Assembly (NCBI GenBank): GCA_033297075.1
Contig: MU858053.1
Span: 248,001-312,000, forward strand
Direction: 5' to 3'
Origin: Rhypophila decipiens
Taxonomy: Eukaryota; Ascomycota; Sordariomycetes; Sordariales; Naviculisporaceae
Length of the DNA: 64,000 bases
Shown here: one piece after another, positions 11,012-22,369 of the stretch
How the letters are laid out: the number at the start of each line of letters is the position of its first letter
How positions within the stretch are numbered: position 1 is the first letter of the stretch
Notes under the pieces: generated by a model
What the model saw: the letters and a program-made list of their open reading frames with translations, nothing else
What the model was told of the DNA's origin: nothing
Databases searched by the model: none
Translations under genes and position numbers: made by a program

Positions 11012-11783
11012 CTTTGAGACCGGATTGAATGTAGTTTACAGACTGGATGAAAGAATAACGTGGCGTAAAATCAATGAGGCTTGTGGGTGTTATAACTGAA
11101 GGATAGAAGAGATCGAATGTGGGAGGATTCTCGGAGGCCAGTCAAGTCGCGTAAATCAACATTTCGCCGACGCGTAAAGTACCTGGAGCACCACCTACCC
11201 CCCTGGTGCTGCACGTGCTCTCGCGACAAGAGCCAAGCGCCGCCAGTGACCAGGACCTGGGGTCCTGGTTGGTGGAGCTCAGCTGCAGTGGGTACGGAAC
11301 ACGGACCGTACGGTAGACGGAGCCGCCTGGCTGTCGATGTGTACAATATATTGTCAGCTACGCCAAAGAAATATCGAACCGATTAAACTTGTATCCCTGA
11401 AACCAATAAGCTTTAAAGTCTAACAACGCAATTCTTATTGTAGTGGCACCGATGATCTGGAATTGGGTCTGTTTTGTTGATGTGTACGGTGTACAAATAC
11501 AAGCAGGCCGTATTCGTATCCGCATGGATTCACGTCATTTGGGACGAAATGCACAAGCCACCCCACGTCATTACTGTGGCCGGTTCCCAGGGACAAGGCT
11601 AGGCTACCCCGTAGAGCTCATCACTAATTAAACTTCGTGATTCCCCGAATCGCCTCTGAAGTAGCAACCGCCCGATAAACTAATGATTGTTTACTACCTT
11701 GGTTTTGAATAACTACCAGCACACCCATTCCCCACATTCTCACCGCAACTGAAGCCCCAAGAGATCCTCGACGTCAAATCACC
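11012..11783. promoter_or_regulatory. Divergent intergenic region primase / GH5
   Basis: 772 bp between two divergent start codons. No supportable gene. GC-rich near the primase side (11160-11290) and AT-rich near 11340-11450. Presumed to hold both promoters. Confidence 0.45.
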
Positions 11784-14237
11784 ATGGGGCAATTCAGACT
11801 TGCAATAAGCGACGGCAAGTTTCGCGATGGGTATGGGAGAGAGGTGACGCTGAGAGGCATCAATGTTGCTGGCGATGCAAAGTACCCGAGCCAGCCCAAT
11901 CAACCATCCCACATCGTCGAGGACTTCTTTGATGGCGACAATGTCAAGTTCACAGCAAGGCCGTTTCCGAAAGAAGACGCACATCTTCACTTTTCGCGCT
12001 TAAAACGATTTGGATACAATACGATCCGTTATGTCTTTACCTGGGAGGCCATCGAAGCCAGAGGGCCGGGCATCTACGACGAGGAGTGGATCCAGCACAC
12101 GATCGACATCTTACGAACAGCCAAGGACTATGGCTTTTACATCTTTATGGACCCTCACCAAGACGTTGTATGTATCCAGCTCGAGGCGCGTTTGACGAGG
12201 AGCTATCAAACAATGATTGCTGACGTTCTGTTTCCTCAAGTGGTCGCGATTTACAGGAGGCTCTGGAGCCCCGATGTGGACGCTCTACGCAGCTGGCCTA
12301 AACCCACAGAGCTTTGCTGCGACAGAAGCCGCCATCGTCCAGAATACCTATCCTGAGCCCGATAACTTCCCAAAGATGATCTGGGCGACCAACTACTTCC
12401 GACTTGCCGCGGCCACCATGTTTACTTTCTTCTTTGCTGGGAAAGTCTTTGCGCCGAAATGTATCATCGATGGGGTAAACATCCAGGATTATTTACAAGG
12501 CCACTTCATCCGAGCCTGTGCACATCTCGCAAGACGCATACATGAAGCAGGTGGGATTGAAAATGATGTCGTTTTCGCCTGGGAGAGCCTCAACGAACCA
12601 AACAAGGGAATGATCGCCTACGACGACATCAGCGTTATTCCTAAAGAACAAGCTCTAAAGAAAGGAACCTGCCCAACGATATGGCAGACGATACTCACAG
12701 GATCCGGTCGGGCGGTCGAGGTTGACACATGGGACATGGGCGGATTGGGTCCGTACAAGGTTGGTCGGGCGCTGATTGACCCCCACGGCGAGATGGCCTG
12801 GCTGCCTGTCGGATATGACGAATCTCGCTACGGATACAAGAGAAGCGAGGAATGGAAACTGGGCGAGTGCATATGGGCCCAGCATGGGGTATGGGACCCG
12901 GCAACCGACACCTTGCTCCAAAAGGACTACTTTGGAAAGCATCCTATTACTGGCGATCATATTGACTATCAATACTTTGCCGACAACTTTTTCATGGATT
13001 TCTTTCGAAGTTACCGTGACACAGTTCGTTCAATCCACAAGGACGCCATTTTACTCCTCCAAGGCCCAGCCATGGAACTTCCGCCAAACATCAAAGGCAC
13101 CCCGGACGGTGATGATCCCCTTCTAGTATACGCCCCTCACTGGTACGATGGGATTACCCTCATGACCAAAAAGTGGAACCGGACTTGGAACGTCGATGTT
13201 GTTGGTGTTCTCCGCGGACGATACTGGCATCCCGCCATGGCGGTCAAGGTCGGTGAGACAGCCATTCGGAACTGCTTCAGGGATCAGCATGCTGCCTTGA
13301 GGCAAGAGGGTCTGGATTTCCTGGGCAATCACCCATGTATCATGACTGAATTTGGTATTCCATATGATATGGACAACAAATATGCATACAAGACGGGCGA
13401 CTATTCAAGTCAGTCTGCCGCCATGGATGCCAATCATTTTGCCGTCGAGAACTCGGGCCTGGAGGGCTATACATTATGGTTATATACAACAAATGTAAGT
13501 CATGGTGGAATCCAAATCCCTTAATGCCTGCGCAACTGCTGACGTGGTCCAAGAATGATCATGAGAGAGGAGATCAGTGGAACGGAGAAGACCTTTCCAT
13601 ATTCTCGCGCGACGACAAGCTCCTCCCTGTCTCTGCTGTCCCCAAGACGCCAGACTATGGTCAATCAACTGCGAGTCTGGGCCTGAAGCCTGACAACAGC
13701 GGAGATGGTCCCCCAGCGTATCGGCCCGAGACCGAGAACGACAATAGTGTGACGCCTAGCAACCTCAGCCGAACGATCACCAACCCGTCCATCCGTTCAG
13801 AGGCTCCCTCTCCCCAGCCAGAACTAACTGCTTCTCCTGGTCTTAGAGCGGCCGAGGCTTACGTCCGGCCAGCGCCTACTGTAACAGCCGGCCTTATCAA
13901 GAACTACAGTTTTGATTTGAAGCGTTGCCAGTTCAACTTGACCATTGAAGCACCCAAGGTTGCAGATACGGACGCCCCGACGATTGTGTTTCTTCCAGAT
14001 TACCACTTTCCAAAGGACGCCTGCTTAGTGGAGGTAAGCTCGGGGAAATGGGAAATCAGCAGCGACGAGGAGGAGACTGCGCTTGTACAGAGGTTACGGT
14101 GGTGGCATGGAGAAGGCCAGCAAAATCTCAGAATAACAGGCACTATCAAAACACACAATACCGGTGAGGGTGCCGAGAATGACGGCTACTACGAACAGTG
14201 CAATCAGGGCACATGGGCCAACTGCATTCTCATGTAG
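11784..14237 (+). CDS. GH5 subfamily 12-type beta-glucosidase (ergosteryl-beta-glucosidase / glucosylceramidase-like)
   Basis: Retaining glycoside hydrolase. By layout it matches fungal EGCrP/Egh1 proteins, which cleave glucose from ergosterol glucoside or glucosylceramide. Exons 11784-12167, 12241-13494 and 13554-14237 give 773 aa. The N-terminal half has LRGINVAGDAKYP, FGYNTIRYVFTWEAIE and DPHQDVWSRFTGGSGAPMW (the last joined across intron 1). The acid/base Glu lies in WESLNEPN (E247) and the nucleophile in IMTEFGIPYD (E498). The last 230 residues form a region like the family's C-terminal beta domain, with a low-complexity Pro/Ser/Thr insert. There is no signal peptide, which fits a cytosolic or vacuolar-acting member. 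Substrate choice between sterol glucoside and ceramide cannot be read from sequence. Confidence 0.9.
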
Positions 14238-15584
14238 TTGGAGAGGGACATGTTTCGGACAACGTTTGGGTTTCTTTGAATTGACTTGTATCTGTTTTGG
14301 TATTTCAGTAAGGTGTACTTGTTGTTATGTTATCGTACGTATGCTTTGGGGGAGAATGGCTGGTCTATCTCTGTCACTCTGAGGGCAGAGTGAAATGCAC
14401 TTGAACATAGCAATGGTCGGCGGTCGTGTCTCTGCAATATATGGCATCGTTTGGGCTATTTGATATTTAGTAGCGGTTTCTTTGTCTTTCGGTCTTGTCA
14501 AGAGACTTGGCCTTCGGTACCTCGTCCCCTTTCACTCTTTTTCTGGGCTTGTCGGCGATCCAAAGGGCTTTTCTATTTTAATTAAACACAGCTGACCCAT
14601 GATAGTCTTTGTCCAGCCCTTACTTTGGACCTGAGATGAGTTCGAGATGTGACACTAAGCTGTTGCTAGTATCCGTAGGGTTTCTGAGCAGAAAAGAGAC
14701 ATGAGTGTCAGTTGAGGATAACGTCTCCGTGTCAATATTCTTATACACTGTCCGTCACTGTACGAGCAGCAGAACACAGAACGTGGGCCAAGTTCGGCGA
14801 AGAATGAGGAGAACCTCCAGCAACTGCAGTGTCTTGAAGGATATGGTCCCATCTCCGAATTGGTGAGCTTTCGTTGGTCGAAGCTGCGGCTCCCGCCATC
14901 TCTGATTCGTCAGGGGCCGGCGAACTGCTGCACGGGGAGGTGAAACAAGGCTCTAAGCGCCGCGGCCCCAGTAAAAGAAGCAGCACAAAGGCAGGCTGGG
15001 CAGCCATCACCAACCACCTGCAGCTCAACCTCACTAATTATAAGGATAAGTGGACTACTGTATTACAGATACAATAGAAAGTTGGAAAAAGAAGCACAAG
15101 AAGAAAGGCTCTAGTCGAAAGGAAAGAAAGTTACTCAACTAGTAAGAGGCTAGCAAGGCCGGCGCTTAAATAGATATACTATGTAAATGGAAGTGGCAGT
15201 TTATTTGATGTTTGGTAACGTCGTCCAGTCTTGCAGTAACAACGGTGGACGAAGTAGCGAAGCACAGTGATCCCACTTTCTTTGAAAGTACGAGGTTACA
15301 GAAACCCATAGGTGCTACTGTGTATACTGCACCGTACCTTAGTATTAGTGGATGGTGTGTTCCTTCCTTCTACCGGTCCTACCCACACACAGTCACACAG
15401 CCCACCCTTATACGGATACCTCAATCTCCAAGACTCCAACAGCTGATGGCCCTGTGGATGCCTCGCCAGTCGCCAGCACCAATACTACCAAGCGACTCTA
15501 TACAAACCTAGCCGCTCCCAAAGAAAAAAAAACACATATCGGTCAAGATATCGCCAGACTCTCTCAAATGATGCGACCCGGGCC
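14238..15584. promoter_or_regulatory. Long upstream region of the MAPKKK gene
   Basis: 1.35 kb between the GH5 stop and the MAPKKK start. No gene seen. Short open frames do not show coding-like codons. Pyrimidine-rich stretches from about 15350 fit a transcribed leader. A short upstream ORF overlaps the next gene's start. Confidence 0.45.
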
Positions 15585-15588
15585 ATGA
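15568..15588 (+). promoter_or_regulatory. Upstream ORF overlapping the MAPKKK start codon
   Basis: Six codons (MMRPGP) followed by TGA. The stop overlaps the main start as ATGA (15585-15588). If the transcript includes it, ribosomes would have to leak past it or reinitiate. Confidence 0.5.
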
Positions 15589-18500
15589 CAGCCTCGCGTC
15601 AGCGCTCAGCGTCAGACAGGACCGAAGAATTGGACGCAGGCCGCCGCAGCCCGTTTGTCCCTCCCGCTGCGCCGCAAAGCACGGCAAACCCAGCGCAAGC
15701 GATAGGGACGGGGACAGCGACAACCAGATCTCGACCCGACGAGACGTATCTGGCCAGCAAACCCTCTCTGTCGTCTCTGGGCTCGCCTTCGCATTCGCCA
15801 TACCACAACCAAAACGTCAGCTCCCACCAGTCTTCGTTTCTCTCGCCGTTTACCACCGGGACTCGGCCGCGAGCTCTCACGGCGAGTGGCTTGTCCTCCC
15901 CGCCTTTGGGAGGTGCTCATACTGCCGAATCGCAACGACCGTCAACCCGTTCGGGCCCAATCCCTCGTCCGCCTCCTCATCCGTCGCTTGGCCAGACACA
16001 CACACCGCTGCAAGCGCAACCGCCCAATATGTTCCAGAACGGGCAGAGGGACCCAACGCGGCCCTTTCAGGTCCCACCACCTCCTCCGCCCATGTCTCCG
16101 CCTCCCGGTGTTGCGCCCGTCGGCATCAATAACGTGCTGAGCATTCCGCCTCCGCCGCCTCGCTACCCAAGCGCTCCGGGACCCGGTGGTGTGCATCTCC
16201 CGCCTCCGCCAGGCCCCCCGCCGCCAAATGGTGCTTTTCCCTCCAGCGCACTGCCGCCCCCGAGTGCGCTTGGTTCTGCTCCCTGGCACGGTGCTTGGGG
16301 CCGCGCATATGATGGAAGGACTGCTTTCAATATTCCTCCACCTCCACCGGGCGGCGGTGGGGGAATCCAGACATACAATCCCAAGCTATATCCGCCGGCT
16401 GCGGCCAACTCGTCAGGGTCGGCGCTAGGCATCCCGCCGCCGCCTCCACAGAATGAGTCGCAAATGAGCGCTACCTATATACCCCAGGGCGGAGATACCT
16501 TTGGAGAGGGCGTCGGCATCCCCGGTTTTGGTTTGGCTGATGAAAGCAGCCTGGCGTACTGGAATCTTGGGAGCCAGCCGGATCTCACTTTGGGCACACC
16601 CTTGGACGATACTCCTGGGAGAGATAGGCTGTACCTCAATGCCATCGGGAACATGGGCAACAGGGGATCGTCAACCACCAGCAATGCGACTGCCACGAGC
16701 TCGAGCATCGCGCCCGAACTATCGGCCCAATGGCCTCTCGACAAGGTGCTCATGTGGCTGCAGGCGAATTCCTTCTCGAGGGACTGGCAGGAGACCTTCA
16801 GGTCCCTCAATCTGCATGGAGCGCAGTTTTTGGAACTCGGCAGTGGCCATGGAGGCCGTGGGAATTTCGGCATGATGCACCAGCAGGTCTATCCCATGCT
16901 GGCGGCCCAATGCTCAAAGAGCAAGACCGGCTGGGACCAGGCCAAGGAGCGTGAAGAAGGCAAGAGGATGCGACGTCTCATTCGTAGTATCGTGACCGGA
17001 CGTCCTGCCGACCCTTCCAAGCTGTCAGTGGGTCATTCTCGCAAAGAGTCTACCAGCGCACCACCACAGAGTGCTGGGCCTGATTCCAATACAGCATCAC
17101 CGGATACTCCTATCAAGGCCCCTGGTCCCGGTTTCAGCAGCCGCCGCTTCTCCCAGTCGCGGTCGACTACCATGCCCACCTTGAGCAACACGATGACTTC
17201 GGGCTCAGATCACAGGGCAATAATGAAGAACCTCAACATGGACAGCGGCCGGCAGCACAGCCCAAGCGCGAGCGAGTCCGGAGAGGCAGGTGGATTCCGC
17301 GGCGGGACGCCCCTCGGGAGGGACAGTCCATCAGGGAGCCCCAATCCATCCATGGGTCTTTTCCCCTCCTCCACCACGGGAAACCTATCTTCATCCTCGC
17401 CTCACGGGAGCAGGTTTGGTCACCGCTCACGCAACAGCACTGATTCAGTATCGTCAAATGCAGCTATATACGGCTCTGGTGTTCCAGCCGACGCGGCTCT
17501 GATGTTCAAGACTACCAACATGGCCGAGATGGCCAACGTGAATGGTCGACGCTTTGGACAGGACGGCGGCAGGCCCTCGCCTCAGGAGAACTCGGGAGAT
17601 CGCAGTGCTGGTACAGACCCACCGGGCAGTGCCAAAGGCTCGTTCCTTTCTTTTCTCTCGAGGAAAAAGCGGACGCAGGACGGGTTCCCGTCTCCTGACG
17701 ATCAAGATTCTCCAACTAGTCCTGCGCTCAACTTTAAGCCTCACTCGCTGGGAAGCCGCACTGGCCATGCTAGTGAAACCTCTTTGGACCGTCCCGGGTC
17801 AAGCTTTTCAGCCCTAGACCCAACATTTGGCCCATCGCGGCCGAAACGCATCGGGGCCACTCGGTCTTTTATCTTGGCGACCGCCGACTACTGGAACTAC
17901 CGCATGATCGAGGTAACTGACGCCGACTCGGCGGCAGATTTGAGGCAGTTGATATGCATTAACCTAAACATACCTGACAGCGATGGTGCCCAGATCTTCG
18001 GAACTGAACTAGGGCGGTTTGAACACGACGAGCCGCTTGACGATATACAGTTGCTGGCAAACACCAAGCTCAAGGCAGATGCAACAGGGACGCTGAAGTA
18101 CTTTGTGCGCCCAGGCCCGCTCCCACAAGATGCCGTGAACATGAATATGGACGGGGCGTCTTCATCCATGTACCTTCATCCCGGTGCGCCCATGGACGAG
18201 GAGACTTACGCCAGGCTTAACGGGCAACGGCAGCGCTCCAGCTCGTCCCCACCAACGTCGAGACAGAATACAATCACCAACAAGGACAAAGGTGACAAGG
18301 CACGGGCCGAAGCTGCCAATGAGTATAAATCCGAGACGCTTAAGAAGCAACAAGAGTATCTTGCCAAACGTAAGCAAGCCGCCTCGACACGGGATAACAA
18401 CTCTTCACCAGAAACCCAGCACGGTATTGTGGGCAGAAATGTGGATTTTGACCAGCCACGTCTCTCGCCCTTTGAGGACAAGAAGATGGACAACCTGCTT

Positions 18501-21242
18501 CCACAGCGCAAGGCACCTGCACCACCTGGCGATCCCTCGGCTACACTGATCAAGGCCAATTCACTGAGCAAGAAGACAGGTCATGCCATGCGCTCATCGA
18601 CAGGATTCCAAGAAGGCCACCATAAGCGGGGGTCGTCTGACTTGCGCGAAGAAGCCTCGTTTGAAAAGCAGCGGAGACGAAATGGCGGGCCCTCACCCAC
18701 TGGAGGCATCCACGGACTTCTGGTTGGCATGGCGGGCCGTATGGGCGGTATTGGGCATCCGGTTGCCGGAGGTGCACGGGGCCTTTCACCAAACCGCGTG
18801 GCATCGATGCCCCTTGGACAAGGCGAGCAGATTGAAAAAGGTAAGGGAGCTATCTCCACCGTTGACTTTGGGCAGCGCGCGAGATCTGGCTCTGGCGGGA
18901 GCAGTCCTAGGACGGGAGGGGTGCCCGGGTCCCCCGGCTCTACTACATGGAGTTTAAGAAATGTCCCCTTCCTTGTTCCGGATTACTCTCCAGGTGGAAC
19001 CCCCGTGCCGTCTCGGAGGGGCGGTGATGAAGATCTTCTCGGTGCTCCCGACAGACCTCAGCATGGAACAGTGGCTAAAATGCGTCAAATAGCACGTGCA
19101 CCTTCCCCCGGAGCCGTTAGTCCCGGATCCAAGAGACGACCGAGCGTACCGTTCACGAACCCGCCGCCGCAGCCCAACCGGCGGAAATCTCATGGCCCCG
19201 ATGTCGACTTTGAGGAGAATGATGTTCGCTTTTCTCAAACTTCTACGCTCGCTCCGAGCCAGGTGGCCACCAACGACTCGGGCGATGATTCGGACGATGG
19301 ACTCTTTGCCATCCCCATCGCCGCGCGCGCCAATGCCAAAGCCAAGGCACCCGCGACTTCTTCCACCTTTGAGGCGGATAGCGGCGCTTCAGATGACAGT
19401 TCCAAGAGGCCGAGTTTGAGGGTGAATACCAAACGATCCAAGAAGAATCTATCTGTGGCCTTCACCTCGCCACAGTCGAGTGTGGGTGTCAACACGCCGG
19501 CCGGGGACGAGGACAGCACCAAGAGTTCCAAGTCTTCACATCGCAGAACGCCCGGAACGCCGGCGTCTGAGGACTGGGAATCAGAAGAGCGAGAGAATAA
19601 GCTCAACCGACGAAAATCATTCATTGAGAAAGACGTGTGGGCTAACCGGCCCCCTACTGATGAGCTTATCAACAATCTCGAGGATTTCTTCCCCAACCTG
19701 GACGTTGATCAACCAGTATTGGAGGAAGGTGACCAGGAGCTGATACCGTCCCCAATACCTGAAGGTGACGAGGGCAGCAGCGCTAGGGGTGCTGGTATGC
19801 CGGACTTGCCTCCTTTGCAGACCAACCTATTGTCCAACAACAGGATTTCCTCAATATATGGTGAGAGCGATACGCTTGGGTCGGACGAGTCGACGCTCAA
19901 GGCTCTAGAGTCGAGACCCGTATCGATGCAGTCATTGGCCCATCGCAGTGTTCGTCGATCCGGCGGCGGCGGCGGTCTCGGCCGGATGAAATCCATCAGA
20001 GAAGTCGCGCGAGGTGCGCATGAAGCCAATAAGCGGTATACCCAGACGTCGGCACAGCTTAATATGCAGGCGCCGGCGGTCCCGGGCAACAGCGTCAACA
20101 ATAACAGCACCAATCTGATGCGGCGGAAGAGCACCAAAATGTTCAACGCCAACATCGTCCAGATTCGACCCGAGCGTGGATCCCTTAACATGGGTGGCAT
20201 GGGCTTGACTACGATCCCCCAGGACAGCCTGCCCATCGCTGAGAATCGGGACAATATCCCCAAGCGGCAAACCACGTTCCGTTGGTTCAAGGGCCAGCTG
20301 ATTGGGAAGGGGACATTCGGCCGTGTGTACCTCGGTATGAATGCCACGACTGGTGAATTCTTGGCCGTCAAAGAGGTCGAGGTCAATCCCAAGGCTGCAC
20401 AGGGCGACAAGAAGAAGATGCAAGAGCTGGTGGCAGCACTGGACCAAGAGATTGACACCATGCAGCATTTGGATCATGTCAACATCGTGCAGTATCTTGG
20501 CTGCGAACGCAAGGAGACGAGCATCTCCATCTTCCTCGAGTACATCTCTGGTGGCAGCATTGGGTCCTGTCTGAGAAAGCATGGCAAGTTTGAGGAGCCC
20601 GTGGTTGCGTCCCTCACTAGACAGACGCTGTCTGGCCTTGCCTACCTCCACAGAGAGGGTATTCTGCATCGCGACCTGAAAGCAGACAACATTCTGCTGG
20701 ACCTGGACGGCACCTGCAAGATCAGCGACTTTGGCATCAGCAAGAAGACGGACAACATCTATGGCAACGACAAGACCAACTCGATGCAGGGATCCGTCTT
20801 CTGGATGGCGCCCGAGGTGATCCGCAGTCAGGGAGAGGGCTACAGTGCCAAGGTGGACATTTGGAGTCTCGGATGCGTGGTGCTCGAGATGTTTGCGGGG
20901 CGAAGACCGTGGAGCAAAGAAGAGGCCGTGGGCGCCATCTACAAGATCGCCAACGGGGAGACGCCGCCCATCCCTGACGAGATTCGGGAGGAAATTAGTC
21001 CGATTGCTATTGCTTTCATGTTGGATTGTTTTACTGTGTAAGTGACCTCCCTCCCTTTTTTGCTCTTGTTCTCTTGCTCTTTTTGTAGCTGCTTGCTAAC
21101 GAGGGAAACATGTCGATATAGTAATCCATCGGAGCGTCCAACGGCCGATGTCTTGCTCTCGCAACATCCTTTCTGCGAACTTGATCCTAATTACAGTTTC
21201 TTGGACACGGATTTGTATGCCAAGATTAGGGGTACTCATTAG
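15585..21242 (+). CDS. mik-1: Cell-wall integrity MAP kinase kinase kinase (MIK-1/BCK1 type)
   Basis: Ser/Thr kinase that relays signals from protein kinase C to the MEK and MAP kinase of the cell-wall integrity pathway. Exons 15585-21037 and 21122-21242 give 1857 aa. The order is a Pro-rich N-terminus with many PPPPP runs (residues about 120-300), a SAM-like helical domain (about 384-455, QWPLDKVLMWLQANSF), a Ser-rich stretch, a ubiquitin-fold/RA-like domain (about 759-845, SFILATADYWNYRMIEV), and a long disordered middle. The C-terminal kinase (about 1567-1850) has GKGTFGRVYLG, the VAIK-type Lys at about 1596, HRDLKADN with catalytic Asp 1697, DFGISKK and GSVFWMAPEV. The intron splits the last kinase subdomain (CFTV/NPSERPTA). 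All catalytic residues are present. Confidence 0.96.
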
Positions 21243-22369
21243 GTGGTTTTGCTTTTTTTATGGAACACTTTGCTTTTCTTATTCAGTTATTCGTATGCTC
21301 TTGTTCGTCGTGTACTTAATGCCAGGCGCAGGACGACGGGTTCGGCCGGGCCAATTGACCGTTGTTCTGCGCACTGTATCGTGTATGTGAATATTACGGT
21401 AGTCGTGTATGGTTTCCGGTATATGCTTGATAGCAGGCGAGAACCCGCTATTCTTTCATCTTGTGTCTTCCTGCTCTGGTTAAGCAAGCGTCTTGTTACC
21501 ATTATGATTATATACATGACTGGTTAGTCTTGGGGGTGATTGGTCTTTGGTATTCGTGTACCATTATAGTGTATGGTATCCGTCTGTACCATAACGATTC
21601 ATTCTTCTAGTCCCCAACTAATCTGGATACGGCGGCTCGGTAGTTGATTCCCCGCCACTTGCGCATCTGGGAAAATGCCTGCATCCCCGCAAAGACTCGA
21701 GGGGCAGCATGCCGCTCATGCATGGGCTACGGACAATATAAGGACGTGGACAGACGGGTCAATCCGTGTGTGCAGACTTGTAGTATCCGAGAGCACGAGA
21801 TGAGCTACCTACGACGGGATATACAAGTCGGGTATTTTCGTGCGCATGACCCGTGATCCGACTGAACTGAATCATATCCGTACGGGGATACCCCTTACGG
21901 TACCTTTTTCTAGAACCTCTGCGGTCAAGCCAAGCATTGTGCCAAGCCAAGCGGTGCCTTCCCTCAGATCTGACCACCTTCCAAGAAAGAGTCTTGGCAG
22001 CTCCCCTCTGAAATATCATTCTCCTAATCTACTATGCCTTTATCCGTGGCTGCAAGATCACTTTTCAGCGCCGAGTTCCCTACAACACCTCCTTCGGCTG
22101 CCATCATTCCTGGCGATTTTGCTTCCACGGCCAGCGTAGACGGCGACTGCCCCCGGATGTACTCTTATTGCGCCCTGGGCTGACACATATCATTCATTTA
22201 TGGTTTTGAGTACCTTCCTAGCCCCCCGTCATGTCGATATCGCCTAGTAAAGGTTAATTCACCAGCGCGCGTCCCAACGCTCTAACGCCCACGCCCACAA
22301 GTCGAGTGCGCTTTTCAACAAGTCTCTCGAATTGACCCTGGACGTCCTCGCGCGTCCCCCCATTCCACC
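21243..22369. other. Intergenic MAPKKK / GH47
   Basis: 1.13 kb with no supportable gene. The first part, T-rich, is the probable 3' untranslated region of the MAPKKK. The last part should hold the mannosidase promoter and leader. Confidence 0.45.
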
